Shown here: positions 8,916 through 16,369 of the stretch, one piece after another
Position numbering within the stretch: the first letter of the stretch is position 1
Layout of the letters: each line of letters starts with the position of its first letter
Source of the DNA: Stramonita haemastoma
Lineage: Eukaryota; Mollusca; Gastropoda; Neogastropoda; Muricidae
Direction of reading: 5' to 3'
Assembly: GCA_030674155.1 (NCBI GenBank)
Contig: CM060320.1
Location: 36,398,360 to 36,415,859, forward strand
Length of the DNA: 17,500 nucleotides
Notes under the pieces: generated by a model
The model's database searches: none
Told to the model about the DNA's origin: nothing
Seen by the model: the letters and a program-made list of their open reading frames with translations, nothing else
Translations under genes and position numbers: made by a program

Positions 8916-9130
8916 TCATAAATTATGTCAGGACCTGTCGCGCTAAAACTTTAATGCCTATCCTCAATTCCCTTTCTTCTCCCGCGCCCATCAATCAACT
9001 CGCTCTTGATTGGAGCAATCAAAGAAACCGTTAGCCAATCACGCACAGCGACGCAGCCAACTGCGTCTGATGTTCGAATCCGATGGATGTGATTGGTTAA
9101 ATGATTTATTTTGTCAGGGTTCTCCACAAT
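8916..9130. promoter_or_regulatory. CCAAT-box cluster, candidate promoter
   Basis: A higher-GC, non-repetitive island inside A/T-rich repeats. CCAAT pentamers occur at 9009-9013 (complement), 9035-9039 and 9092-9096 (complement). The first lies within a perfect hairpin TTGATTG-GAG-CAATCAA (9006-9022). CCAAT boxes bind NF-Y, and clusters are typical of TATA-less promoters. I see no coding exon next to it, so a promoter role is only a suggestion. A tRNA box B-like word GTTCGAATCC at 9072-9081 has no good box A partner. Confidence 0.3.
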
Positions 9131-9403
9131 TTTATTGTCATCGTTGTTTTTTTGTTGTTTTCACTTAATTTTTGTTGTTGTTTTATTGTTTTTATTCATT
9201 TTTGAAGGAAAGGCGTGGTTTCTTTGATACTGACACACACGCAAACCAGAATGCAGAGAGAGGGGAAGGAGGAGGAGGAGGAGAGAGAGAGAGTTTTGTT
9301 ACTTTATACTGTTAAGTAATAAATACATATGGTTTCTTTTACTTTCAACTCTCAACAAAAATGATTATGTAATAAGCGTATGTATATACATCTATATATG
9401 GGG
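9131..9403. other. Spacer with (TTGTT)-rich and GGA/GA purine tracts
   Basis: A T-rich stretch of TTGTTGTTTT words (about 9141-9205) is followed by a purine tract GGGGAAGGAGGAGGAGGAGG then GAGAGAGAG (about 9255-9293). Unique A/T-rich sequence lies up to the GT array. No gene. Confidence 0.65.
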
Positions 9404-9424
9404 GCGTGTGCGTGTGCGCGTGCA

Positions 9425-9501
<77 letters not shown>

Positions 9502-9520
9502 TTGTGTGTGTGTGTGTGTG
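9404..9520. repeat. (GT)n array with GCGTGTGCGCGTGCATGC leader
   Basis: From 9404 to 9500 purines and pyrimidines alternate without a break for 97 bases: first GC/GT/CA mixed words, then pure GT. One GGTT break follows and GT continues to 9520. The Cys-Val and Thr-His frames are artefacts. It is a strong Z-DNA candidate. Confidence 0.97.
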
Positions 9521-9769
9521 CACAAGCGTGTTTATGCATCGTCCTACATTCTTATGCCTGTATATATGCCCAAGTGCGTGCATTAACACACATCTAAACT
9601 CGCAAAACCACTGTGCATGCATGCATGCATATGCGTGCAAGCTCACATGCATGTGCGTGTGTATGCGTGCCTGCATAATATGGCATACATACGGATCTGT
9701 GTATGCCAATACGTGCTAGAGCATGTCTAAGCATGAGTAAGTATGTGCTTGCGTGCTTGCGTGTATCAG
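9521..9769. repeat. Degenerate GCATGC/GTGC-rich tract
   Basis: Not pure, but dense in CATGCATGCATGCATATGCG-type words (9615-9635), GCGTGC, TATGCGTGCC and GTGCTTGCGTGCTTGCGTG (9746-9764). It reads as a decayed continuation of the GT array. No gene seen. Confidence 0.65.
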
Positions 9770-9935
9770 CTTCCAACCTTGCCATACACATATTTCTGGA
9801 CGGTTAAATACAAGCTATTATCTGATACAACCGTTCATAACGAGGACACCGGACATGTTGCTGATGTTGCCCATATTGTTGCACGTTGCAGTCAACACTT
9901 TTGCAGTGCAGGGAAGCATACACTCCTCCTTTTTT
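9770..9935 (+). repeat. Interspersed repeat family R3, copy A
   Basis: R3 is a label used here for a family seen only within this window. Copy A contains CTTCCAACC, GGTTAAATACAAGCTAT, ATCTGATACA, CGTTCATAA and ACACCGGACATGT, and further on GGAAGCATACACTCCTCC. It aligns with 10661-10824 at about 73 percent over the best 56 bases, mostly transitions, plus a matching distal block. It is preceded by GT-type sequence. The 73-codon open frame across it is not conserved in the other copies. Confidence 0.65.
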
Positions 9936-10140
9936 TGTCAAAGCGTTCGGATAGCATAATGTGAGCATTCCTTTTGGGTTAGAAAAATGAAAGTGAAAGA
10001 AATTTAGATCAACGTTTCGCTTTTTCGAACGTTTTTAGCTTAAGAGATTGCATTACTTATGACTGACTCTTTTTTTTTTTCCTCATAAAAACAAGTTGTT
10101 AAAACATGTGTACAAGACTATGGGCAAGGAAGGGATAGTA
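9936..10140. promoter_or_regulatory. Possible IRF-type element upstream of a TATA motif
   Basis: GAAAGTGAAAGA at 9989-10000 fits the GAAANNGAAANN interferon-response/IRF consensus. At about 10012-10034 an imperfect hairpin (AACGTTTCG ... CGAACGTT) follows. TATAAAAG lies 140 bases downstream at 10141. Molluscs do have IRF-family proteins, but single matches of this length are common by chance, and no gene is identified downstream. Confidence 0.2.
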
Positions 10141-10150
10141 TATAAAAGGG
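10139..10150 (+). promoter_or_regulatory. TATA-box-like motif
   Basis: TATATAAAAGGG is a near-ideal TATA box. A start would be expected near 10170, in CGTTAGCACGGTCGATGCCC, which includes GGTCG. There is no coding frame with recognisable content downstream; the 60-codon frame starting at 10212 runs into repeat R3 copy B. Treat as a sequence match only. Confidence 0.2.
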
Positions 10151-10288
10151 ATGCTTTCACCGTTAGCACGGTCGATGCCCGCACGTTGGCGAATGTACAT
10201 AAATGTGATATATGCATGCTTGTGTGAGGCCTATTTTATACTTTATATTTTACACGTTATTGTTGAATGTATGTGGGCCTACGTGTGT

Positions 10289-10382
10289 CTTTAGCCTTCC
10301 ATACCAACAGTTTTACACTGCCAAAATACAAGCCATCACATGGCACAATGATACATGTAGAATGATTGAACTAGACATGTCT
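10289..10382 (+). repeat. Interspersed repeat family R3, copy B
   Basis: The words GTGTGTCTTTAGCCTTCCATA, AAAATACAAGCCATCACATG, AATGATTGAACTAGACATGT line up with copy C (GTGTGTTTCAACCTCTCAATA, TAAATACAGGCCATCATCAG, AATGATTGGACCGGGCGTGT). It is the shortest and most diverged of the three copies, with two small indels in the middle. Confidence 0.55.
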
Positions 10383-10560
10383 ATAATCAACTAATAGACC
10401 AACATATTGATCATGCAGGATACGTTACTCGTTTTCATTGTAAACCGTTGAATTTTAAAAGACAAACCAAACCCGCATGCTTCATCCGAACAGTAATTCT
10501 ATTTTTAAATAAAGAAAATGAAAAGAAAATATTCATCTGTTTCTTTTTTTTGCAAAAGCA

Positions 10561-10563
<3 letters not shown>
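10383..10563. other. Unique spacer, nothing recognised
   Basis: Short A/T-rich spacer between R3 copy B and the CT/GT array. No feature seen. Confidence 0.5.
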
Positions 10564-10634
<71 letters not shown>

Positions 10635-10661
10635 GTGTGTGTGTGTGTGTGTGTGTGTGTT
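10564..10661. repeat. Compound (CT)n(GT)n microsatellite
   Basis: About 34 CT units (10564-10632), then GC and about 13 GT units to 10660. It lies directly 5' of R3 copy C. It pairs a triplex-prone tract with a Z-prone tract. Confidence 0.98.
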
Positions 10662-10824
10662 TCAACCTCTCAATACAAACAACCCCTTGACTGGTTAAAT
10701 ACAGGCCATCATCAGATATAGCAGTCCATAATGATTGGACCGGGCGTGTCGATTTTTCCCCCTGCTAGTCAGTTAGAACCGAGAGTTTAACGGTGCTAAG
10801 GAATCATAAATCCTCCCATTTCAC
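10661..10824 (+). repeat. Interspersed repeat family R3, copy C
   Basis: TTCAACCTCTCAATACAAAC, GACTGGTTAAATACAGGCCA, ATCATCAGATATAGCAGTCC, AATGATTGGACCGGGCGTGT, then GGAATCATAAATCCTCCC. It matches copy A from end to end and copy B in the first 95 bases. It begins exactly at the end of the GT array, as copies A and B begin behind GT-type sequence. No coding capacity or Pol III boxes recognised. Confidence 0.65.
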
Positions 10825-11690
10825 TTTGATTACATGTTAAAAAATTTCAAGTTCAGCTGTAAGAAAAAACTTATCGAAGACTGTAGCCTATATCTATAAG
10901 CTTTGGTTGGCTGGTTGTAGATGATGACAATTTTCTATTCTTACTAAATATCTTTCTTGTGTGCATGCATATGCACGTACTTTGAATACGCGTGTATGTA
11001 GGGTGTTATTATGCCACTTATTCTTACCCCCCCCCCCCTCCACGCTTTTAGTGCTCTTACACCCCCCTGAGGGGGCGAGAGCAAGACCACTTCATGAAAG
11101 ATGTGAACGTTTATCCGCAATAAACGTGTCAATCACCATGGTCTTTTTTTTCCTTACACGGTTTATTTGTTTTTGGCTTAGGTGTATTCCCCTGTAAATA
11201 AGCAGGGTAGGAGCACCAAGCCTTGTGCAACACCGGTAAAGGGCCTCTCTGACAGCACTGATAGGCAGGACTGGACCTCTTTGGCTGGCCCTGCTCAATC
11301 TGTCTCCTTTTTCTTCCCGGCCCGGGACACTTTCTGCAATACTGCTGCCTGCCTGCCTGCCCACCCACCCGCCTGCGATCAATGCCGCCCGACCTGATAC
11401 ATTTCTATAGGCCACCGGCCCGGCTAACGGCTCTCGCTGCATCAAATTTTGGCGCCCGCCAACATGGACGTGAATGGCCTCCCTTTGCGCGCAATGTTAC
11501 AGTAATCATTGCCACTTGGGCGGCTTTGGGGAAGTGTTCCCATGCCAGGTTTTACTCCCTGGAGGGTTTTCAGGGCATGTGTGTAAATGTCTGATCTGGC
11601 AGGGGAAGGGGGGGGGGATCATAGGTATGTATAGGCCCCCCAGTATGAAGACAACTGTCGACATCCACGTTTCCCCCAACGTCTAGCTAG
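10825..11690. other. Mostly unique, partly GC-rich sequence without a recognised gene
   Basis: From about 11170 to 11690 the composition is GC-richer and free of microsatellites, unlike most of the window. Several short frames of 60-117 codons overlap here, but none shows a recognisable domain or consistent splice sites. Structures seen: a stem GCTCT...CCCCC-TGA-GGGGG...AGAGC (11053-11082), a perfect stem ACGTTTAT-CCGCA-ATAAACGT (11107-11127), and an E2F-like TTTTGGCGCC (11447-11456). There is also a CATGCC...GGCATG inverted pair at about 11540-11580. It could be an exon-containing or regulatory island, but I cannot show that. Confidence 0.45.
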
Positions 11691-11697
11691 TTGAAAG

Positions 11698-11877
11698 GGA
11701 TGATAATGATGATGACGATAACTATGATGACAATGATGATGATGACGATGATGATGATGACGACGACGACGACGACAGCGACGAGAAGGATTACGATGAT
11801 GATCACTATGATGATGATAGTAATAATGATGATGATGACAACGACGATGACTACCATGATGATGGTGATGATGACAG
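11698..11877. repeat. Degenerate (GAT/GAC)n trinucleotide array
   Basis: Sixty triplets of the form GAT, GAC, AAT, AAC, TAT with few breaks. Read in one plus-strand frame it gives an Asp/Asn/Tyr run without a stop, but there is no start codon and an upstream stop (TAG near 11684). The 135-codon Met/Thr frame is another phase of the same repeat. I treat it as a decayed GAT microsatellite. Confidence 0.92.
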
Positions 11878-12448
11878 GTCTGCCTTTCTCTTTCCTTCGT
11901 TCACCTCTCTGTAAAAAGCCATACAAAATTACTGGACCTAGTACAAGCCTACCTCCCTTACTATACTCGATACCTCCCCGATATAGAGAAGTTAAAATCA
12001 TAAACACAGACTATTTCCAATGGGCAGTCAGACGTGGGGAAAAAACTAATAAGGATGTCATAATTATGATGCAAAGATATAAAGAAACAGACAGATAGAC
12101 ACTGATTGACAGAGAAACAGACGAGTACATAGACAGAGAGACAGACAGGCAGGCAGACAAAACGACAAATATGGCACCGTTTTCAGATTCTAGAGGGAAA
12201 AAAATTCAGTTTTGACATTCTTCTCTCAAGCCAATGGCCTATAAACACCTATATTATAAGAAAAGGCCTTTTGAGATGACATATTTTACTGTAGTACTTC
12301 GAAAAAGATCCCCTGCTTTATATGAGCGTTCTTGACTTGTGCTTGTTGATAAATTCTAGGATAGCAGCAATGGACACTGTTGACGTATGGTAAAATAATA
12401 GAGTCAACCAACTAATGTTCCATATGGGCATCGCATATTATATAGAGA
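11878..12448. other. Unique spacer with a short decayed CAGA tract
   Basis: Ordinary sequence apart from about 12083-12160, where CAGACAGATAGACA, GACAGAGAGACAGACAGGCA and similar words form an imperfect CAGA repeat. No gene or interspersed element recognised. Confidence 0.6.
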
Positions 12449-12744
12449 GGGGATGACTCAGTGGTCAGAGCACTCGCTTTCCCCAAGCTAAGGTTAAGCA
12501 GCATCGAGCGTGGCTACCATTTGGATGGGTGAGTGTTTGCGTGCCTTGGCTTCAGTACAGTTCCCCAGTCCACCCAGCTGTAATTGGGCACTTGCCCTCT
12601 TTAGGGTCAGGGAAGGTAAAACAGCGAGGAAGAGGAGATGGGCGTCATCCTAATATACTGGCCCCTAGAGAAGCTGAGGTTTCTGATGTCTTGCTCCCCT
12701 ACGACCACATAGGTTATAGGACACCTTTACCTTTACCTTTTTTA
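12449..12744 (+). mobile_element. SINE with fused tRNA-like and 5S rRNA-like head, well-preserved copy
   Basis: The first 36 bases (12449-12484) read like a tRNA 5' half: GGGGATGACTCAGTGGTCAG then AGCACTCGCTTT, close to tRNA-Ala including the box A region. From 12491 the sequence instead matches 5S rRNA: AGGTTAAGCAGCATCGAGCG then TGGCTACC, TTGGATGGGTGAGTG. By hand I count 36 of 49 identities to an animal-type 5S sequence recalled from memory, covering box A, the intermediate element and box C. The body has GGCTTCAGTACAGTTCCCC, CTTTAGGGTCAGGGAAGGT and AGAGAAGCTGAGGTTTCTGA. The 3' end is ACC(TTTACC)2TTTTTT, a short tandem tail plus a T-run that could terminate Pol III. I see no clear target-site duplication. 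Confidence 0.85.
12458..12538 (+). promoter_or_regulatory. Composite Pol III internal promoter of the SINE
   Basis: Two promoter types lie in series: tRNA-type box A (CTCAGTGGTCAGAG, near 12458-12471), then 5S-type box A (GTTAAGCAGCATCGAGCG, 12493-12510), the intermediate element and box C (TTGGATGGGTGAGTG, 12521-12535). There is no tRNA box B (GGTTCRANNCC) after the tRNA-like part, so transcription would have to rely on the 5S-type boxes and TFIIIA, or on the combination. Assignment is by similarity only. Confidence 0.6.
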
Positions 12745-12930
12745 CATGAAATACCAGATCATCAATACAAACGCCATGTAGACACAGCAAAGCAAATCAT
12801 TAAATATCACACAGCAATATACAATGCTGTGTATGAAAGATTTTCATCCTGGACGTCGTATAACAGCATCATTATGTTTAGACATTTTATTTTAATGCTG
12901 GAGAACGTATTGATGTGGGTACATTTTTAC
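12745..12930. other. Unique spacer downstream of the SINE
   Basis: A plus-strand frame stays open from the SINE (12529) to 12978. About half of it is SINE sequence, and the remaining 75-80 codons are A/T-rich with no recognised domain. I do not call it a gene. Confidence 0.5.
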
Positions 12931-12990
12931 CACGTGCACCGTTTCATGAGTCCCAAGAGTTCTCTCCGCTTCACGTGACGTTCACGTGAC
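12931..12990. promoter_or_regulatory. Cluster of three CACGTG E-boxes, two spaced one helical turn
   Basis: CACGTG occurs at 12931-12936, 12972-12977 and 12983-12988. The last two sit in near-identical TTCACGTGAC contexts, 11 bases centre to centre, so they face the same side of the helix. TCACGTGAC is the preferred site of USF and MiT/TFE-type bHLH-zip factors. A CRE half-site TGACGT lies between them and TGACCT follows. A palindrome GCCCTGAAGGGC comes next, then ATG|GTGAGT, a good 5' splice-donor match at about 13012-13018. Together this looks like a promoter with a short first exon, as an inference. Confidence 0.4.
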
Positions 12991-13018
12991 CTCTTCTTGC
13001 CCTGAAGGGCATGGTGAG

Positions 13019-13104
13019 TGTACCTGAAATCTGTGGCAGCGGCTGCCCCGCCATTGAATATGCATGCTCTTGATAATGATGCAAGATGCTTACGCAAGCA
13101 CATC

Positions 13105-13108
<4 letters not shown>
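13019..13108. other. Short GC-rich segment with palindrome
   Basis: GGCAGC-G-GCTGCC (13035-13047) is a perfect inverted repeat. It overlaps GCCCCGCCATT (13045-13055), whose complement AATGGCGGGGC recurs at 13398-13408. Both are YY1-like (AATGGCGGG). No transcript evidence is available. Confidence 0.4.
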
Positions 13109-13202
<94 letters not shown>

Positions 13203-13223
13203 TCTGTAGCCCTTGGAAATAAA

Positions 13224-13284
<61 letters not shown>

Positions 13285-13287
13285 CTG
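13109..13287. repeat. (CT)n(CA)n and second (CT)n microsatellite pair
   Basis: About 38 CT units pass into about nine CA units (13109-13203). A 25-base unique link (with CCCTTGGAAATAAAGAC) is followed by a second CT tract with one TCTTCT break (13226-13287). The second tract ends in GTATAG|ATGG, so it could serve as a polypyrimidine tract of a splice acceptor for the frame beyond it. Confidence 0.97.
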
Positions 13288-13374
13288 TATAGATGGTTCC
13301 AGCACTGGGAGATCAATAATCATTCGTCCAGAGTTTCCCAGGTTGCGATGCGAGAGGAAACGGCGATTGATAAA

Positions 13375-13521
13375 ATGAAGACTGTCGTTAGTTTACAAAT
13401 GGCGGGGCTTCTCAAACGGTTATTTATTCTGCTCTGTACTGCTTCTGTGTTTCCATGGAAATGCAGTTATTATTACAGGTGTGGTGAAGGGGAAAACCTG
13501 AATATTTTCTTAGATTTATAA
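13375..13521 (+). CDS. Candidate short first coding exon with signal-peptide-like start (speculative)
   Basis: The frame has three in-frame Met codons at 13348, 13375 and 13399. The Met at 13375 has AAA before it. The Met at 13399 starts a 40-residue peptide with a basic N-region (Lys6, Arg7), a hydrophobic core LFILLCTASVF and polar, aromatic and Cys residues after it (WKCSYYYR), which is how secreted-protein signal peptides look. CAG|GTGTGG at 13478 is a possible, weak donor just after the hydrophobic core; otherwise a stop follows at 13519. Upstream the frame is open back into the CT repeat, so no upstream boundary is fixed. Neighbouring E-boxes and YY1-like sites favour a transcription start nearby. 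I recognise no protein family, and chance is a serious alternative. Confidence 0.17.
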   Translation: MKTVVSLQMAGLLKRLFILLCTASVFPWKCSYYYRCGEGENLNIFLDL

Positions 13522-14252
13522 AAGTCTTACGCAACTATCAGATATCTGAAATGTCAGTAACTGACAGGTTAGGTAAGTTGAGCATTCCTAAGGCTTTTCT
13601 GCAGCTCCTTTAAATTGTTATGGATAGCTATCATCAATCATATGTCCTTTCACATTTCAGAAGTGAAAAGGTTAAGACCCCCCCAAAAAGAAACAAATAT
13701 CAACATCTTCAATCATGACAGTAGGTAAAACGTTTCGTAGATATTTACAAGACCTTTGCATTGTGTTGTACTGTATTGTAAAATATCGCATTACATTGCG
13801 TTTATCTGTTTTGTGTCGTGTTACATTGTACAGCGGATTCTTCCCCATAAATTTCGACGTCTCTCGAAAAGGTGTCTTGATATAGTGCAATACTATTTTT
13901 TGTTCTACGTTTTCTCTTTACATGCATACACATGCTCGTGAGAATATGATTTCTGTGCAGTAGTTTTACTGAAACAAGTCTTTTGTTTCCATGAGTTCTT
14001 TTACATCTCCAGCCCCTAGAGAATCTACAGACAGTCATTCAGGTTTGAAGCAAGCAAGCTATTGCGCGATGATTTGATTACATTGGGTCCTCCTGTGACA
14101 CTATGGCAATGATTATTTACGATTTGTTGCTCCTTGCATAGGTTGAGCATCATTAAAATTGAGGGAGGGAGGGAGGAGGAAAACAAAAGAAGAGTGACAG
14201 AACAGTACTTGTTAAGCTTTAAACGAAATAATTCTGCAACTCTTGGAAAGTG

Positions 14253-14253
<1 letters not shown>
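13522..14253. other. Unique A/T-rich sequence, no gene seen
   Basis: Mostly single-copy-looking. At about 13756-13835 there is a loose repetition of ATTGTGTT, ACTGTATTGTA and GCATTACATTGCG words, period about 10-15, too decayed to define a unit. GAGGGAGGGAGGGAGGAGG lies near 14161-14179. Open frames of 61-78 codons show no domain. Confidence 0.55.
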
Positions 14254-14326
<73 letters not shown>

Positions 14327-14333
14327 CTCTCTC

Positions 14334-14383
<50 letters not shown>

Positions 14384-14448
14384 CTATCTCATCTCTATCT
14401 ATCGCTCGCTCACTCACTCAGTCACTCACTCACTCACTCGCTCACTCT
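14254..14448. repeat. (CT)n to (TATC)n to (ACTC)n microsatellite succession
   Basis: About 34 CT units (14254-14322), a TTTTCTCTCTCT link, about 12 TATC units (14335-14384), a TCTCATCTCTATC mixed zone, then CGCTCGCTCACTCACTC-type units with one CAGTC break (14404-14448). Each motif differs from the previous by one base class on the pyrimidine-rich strand. Ser-Leu frames are artefacts. Confidence 0.97.
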
Positions 14449-14990
<542 letters not shown>

Positions 14991-15102
14991 CAGCTGAGTA
15001 ATGTCATATTTAAGATGCAGAGATGTTAAATATGATTATTATTTGCTTATTGATTCTGTTTTGCTTGTGGAACAAAAATGAGACGGTTTCGTCCCTTCCG
15101 TT

Positions 15103-15193
15103 GGGGGTAGAGGTGGAGCAATGGGGAGGGGGAGAGGATGTGGGTTGGTGGGTGGTGGCTTTTTTTGGGGGGGGGGGGAGGGGCGGGGGGAGG
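15103..15193 (+). other. G-rich tract with two G-quadruplex motifs
   Basis: The first set has G runs at 15123-15126, 15128-15132, 15142-15144 and 15150-15152, with loops of 1, 9 and 5. The second set has G12 at 15167-15178, G4 at 15180-15183 and G6 at 15185-15190, with single-base loops; splitting the G12 run gives four or more tracts, so it meets the canonical three-tetrad pattern with very short loops. Confidence 0.85.
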
Positions 15194-15274
15194 CTGAGCG
15201 CGTGTGCCTGTAATGTGGTGTGATGTGATGTGTGTGGTGTGGTGATGGCTGTGGTGGTGGGAGGGTAGGGGCAG

Positions 15275-15390
15275 AGTGTGCGCATGTGTGTGTGCGTGCG
15301 CGCGCGCGCGCGCGCGTGTTGTGTGTGTGTGTGTGTGTGTGGTGTGTGTGTGTGTGTGTGTAGAGAGAGACAGAGACAGAGACATAGATG
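15275..15390. repeat. GT/GC alternating repeat followed by GA/GACA tract
   Basis: GTGTGCGCATGTGTGTGTGC then GTGCGCGCGCGC to GTGT at 15319 is unbroken alternation (about 45 bases, a second GC-centred Z-DNA candidate). Interrupted GT runs to 15361 follow, then a short GAGAGAGACAGAGACAGAGA purine tract. The T-rich and G-rich DNA between 15194 and 15274 is GTGGTGTGATG-like and degenerate. Confidence 0.92.
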
Positions 15391-15630
15391 TGGAGGTGGG
15401 GAGACTACGTGACAAACAGCCAAATGTGGCACCCTTCAACCAAACGGGAAAAAAACTAACTAAAGAACAAACAATGCACAATCACACAAACAAATAAACA
15501 AAGGAAGGAAGAAAAAGAGATGACGAACAAGGAGAACACTTGTCAACTGTCTGGACACTGACGTCAGTTTGATACAAAGATAGCACTGAGTCGTTACGTG
15601 ACAGGCAAGATATCATTTGTTGTGCATTAT
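15391..15630. other. Unique spacer, nothing recognised
   Basis: A-rich sequence with AAACAAATAAACAAAGGAAG near 15487. No gene or element seen. Confidence 0.5.
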
Positions 15631-15721
15631 GGGGAGAGAGGGGGAAAGGGAGAGAGAGGGGGGAAGGCAGAGAGACAAACAGGCAGAGACAGAGGGGGAG
15701 GAGAGAGAGAGACAAAGACAG

Positions 15722-15766
<45 letters not shown>

Positions 15767-15777
15767 TATACACAAAG

Positions 15778-15847
<70 letters not shown>

Positions 15848-15992
15848 GACACCGGCAGAAAAGCAGGCATATAAGAATAAAGACAGAGATTTAGACAAAC
15901 AAGCAGACAGGCAGGCAGACAGAAATAAAAACAGAGAGACAGACAGACAAAGATAGAAAAAGAAAGAAAGACAGACAGATATGCAGACAGAC
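15631..15992. repeat. Purine-rich GGGA/GAGA tract and (CAGA)n array
   Basis: GGGAGAGAGGGGGAAAGGGA-type sequence (about 15631-15715) leads into (CAGA)n at 15724-15766. After an ATATACACAAAGGAGA break there is a clean (CAGA)n at 15783-15848, followed by decayed CAGA/AAGA words to about 15992. It lacks the conserved flanks of the CTGT-core element, so it is a free array. Minus-strand Cys-Leu-Ser-Val frames are artefacts. Confidence 0.94.
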
Positions 15993-16369
15993 AGAGGCAG
16001 AGAAACGTGGAAATATGAAGTAGTCCAGCGGTTAATGCATGGATACTGTGCAAAACCTGCAAATGAGGGTGACAGTATGATTTTCGGCATACACATACTT
16101 TGGACCCTCCTCTACAATTCTGGGATAGGAAACACTGTATCGGCCATCTTTTTCCGCACTTAATTAATTTGATACTCAATGGTATATGGACCACTTATAA
16201 TAGATCATGACAAATGTAAACCTTCCCCTAACCTCTTTGCCCTTCCCTCCCTTGTTCTCCCACTTCCTTCTTCCTCCAATCTACCCGAATAATCGATGAA
16301 GTAACTAACAGTGTGAACTATTAAATTGTTTGTCCGACTGCTTTTCTTGTTTTTATCATCACAACAGAG
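15993..16369. other. Unique spacer with weak tRNA-like box A and a C/T-rich patch
   Basis: TAGTCCAGCGGTTAATGCAT at 16021-16040 fits a tRNA box A (TRGYNNARNNGG), but no box B follows at the right distance, so a decayed SINE head is possible and unproven. A pyrimidine-rich patch lies at about 16219-16285. No gene. Confidence 0.45.

Noticed and set aside
9072..9081. tRNA box B-like GTTCGAATCC
   Set aside because: No acceptable box A at 30-60 bases upstream and no tRNA fold, so a chance match is likely.
10212..10394. 60-codon frame downstream of the TATA motif
   Set aside because: Its second half is R3 copy B, and the reading is not kept in the other R3 copies.
12491..12540. Functional 5S rRNA gene
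   Set aside because: Only the internal promoter third is present. The rest of 5S is missing and the segment is repeated as part of a SINE.
12529..12978. 149-codon plus-strand frame
   Set aside because: It starts inside the SINE, reads through it, and has only about 75-80 codons of unrecognised sequence afterwards.
16021..16040. tRNA box A-like TAGTCCAGCGG
   Set aside because: No box B within range. Kept only as a possible trace of an old SINE.
15482..16194. 193- and 204-codon minus-strand Cys-Leu-Ser-Val frames
   Set aside because: Translations of the CAGA/GA arrays (CTGT/CT on that strand).
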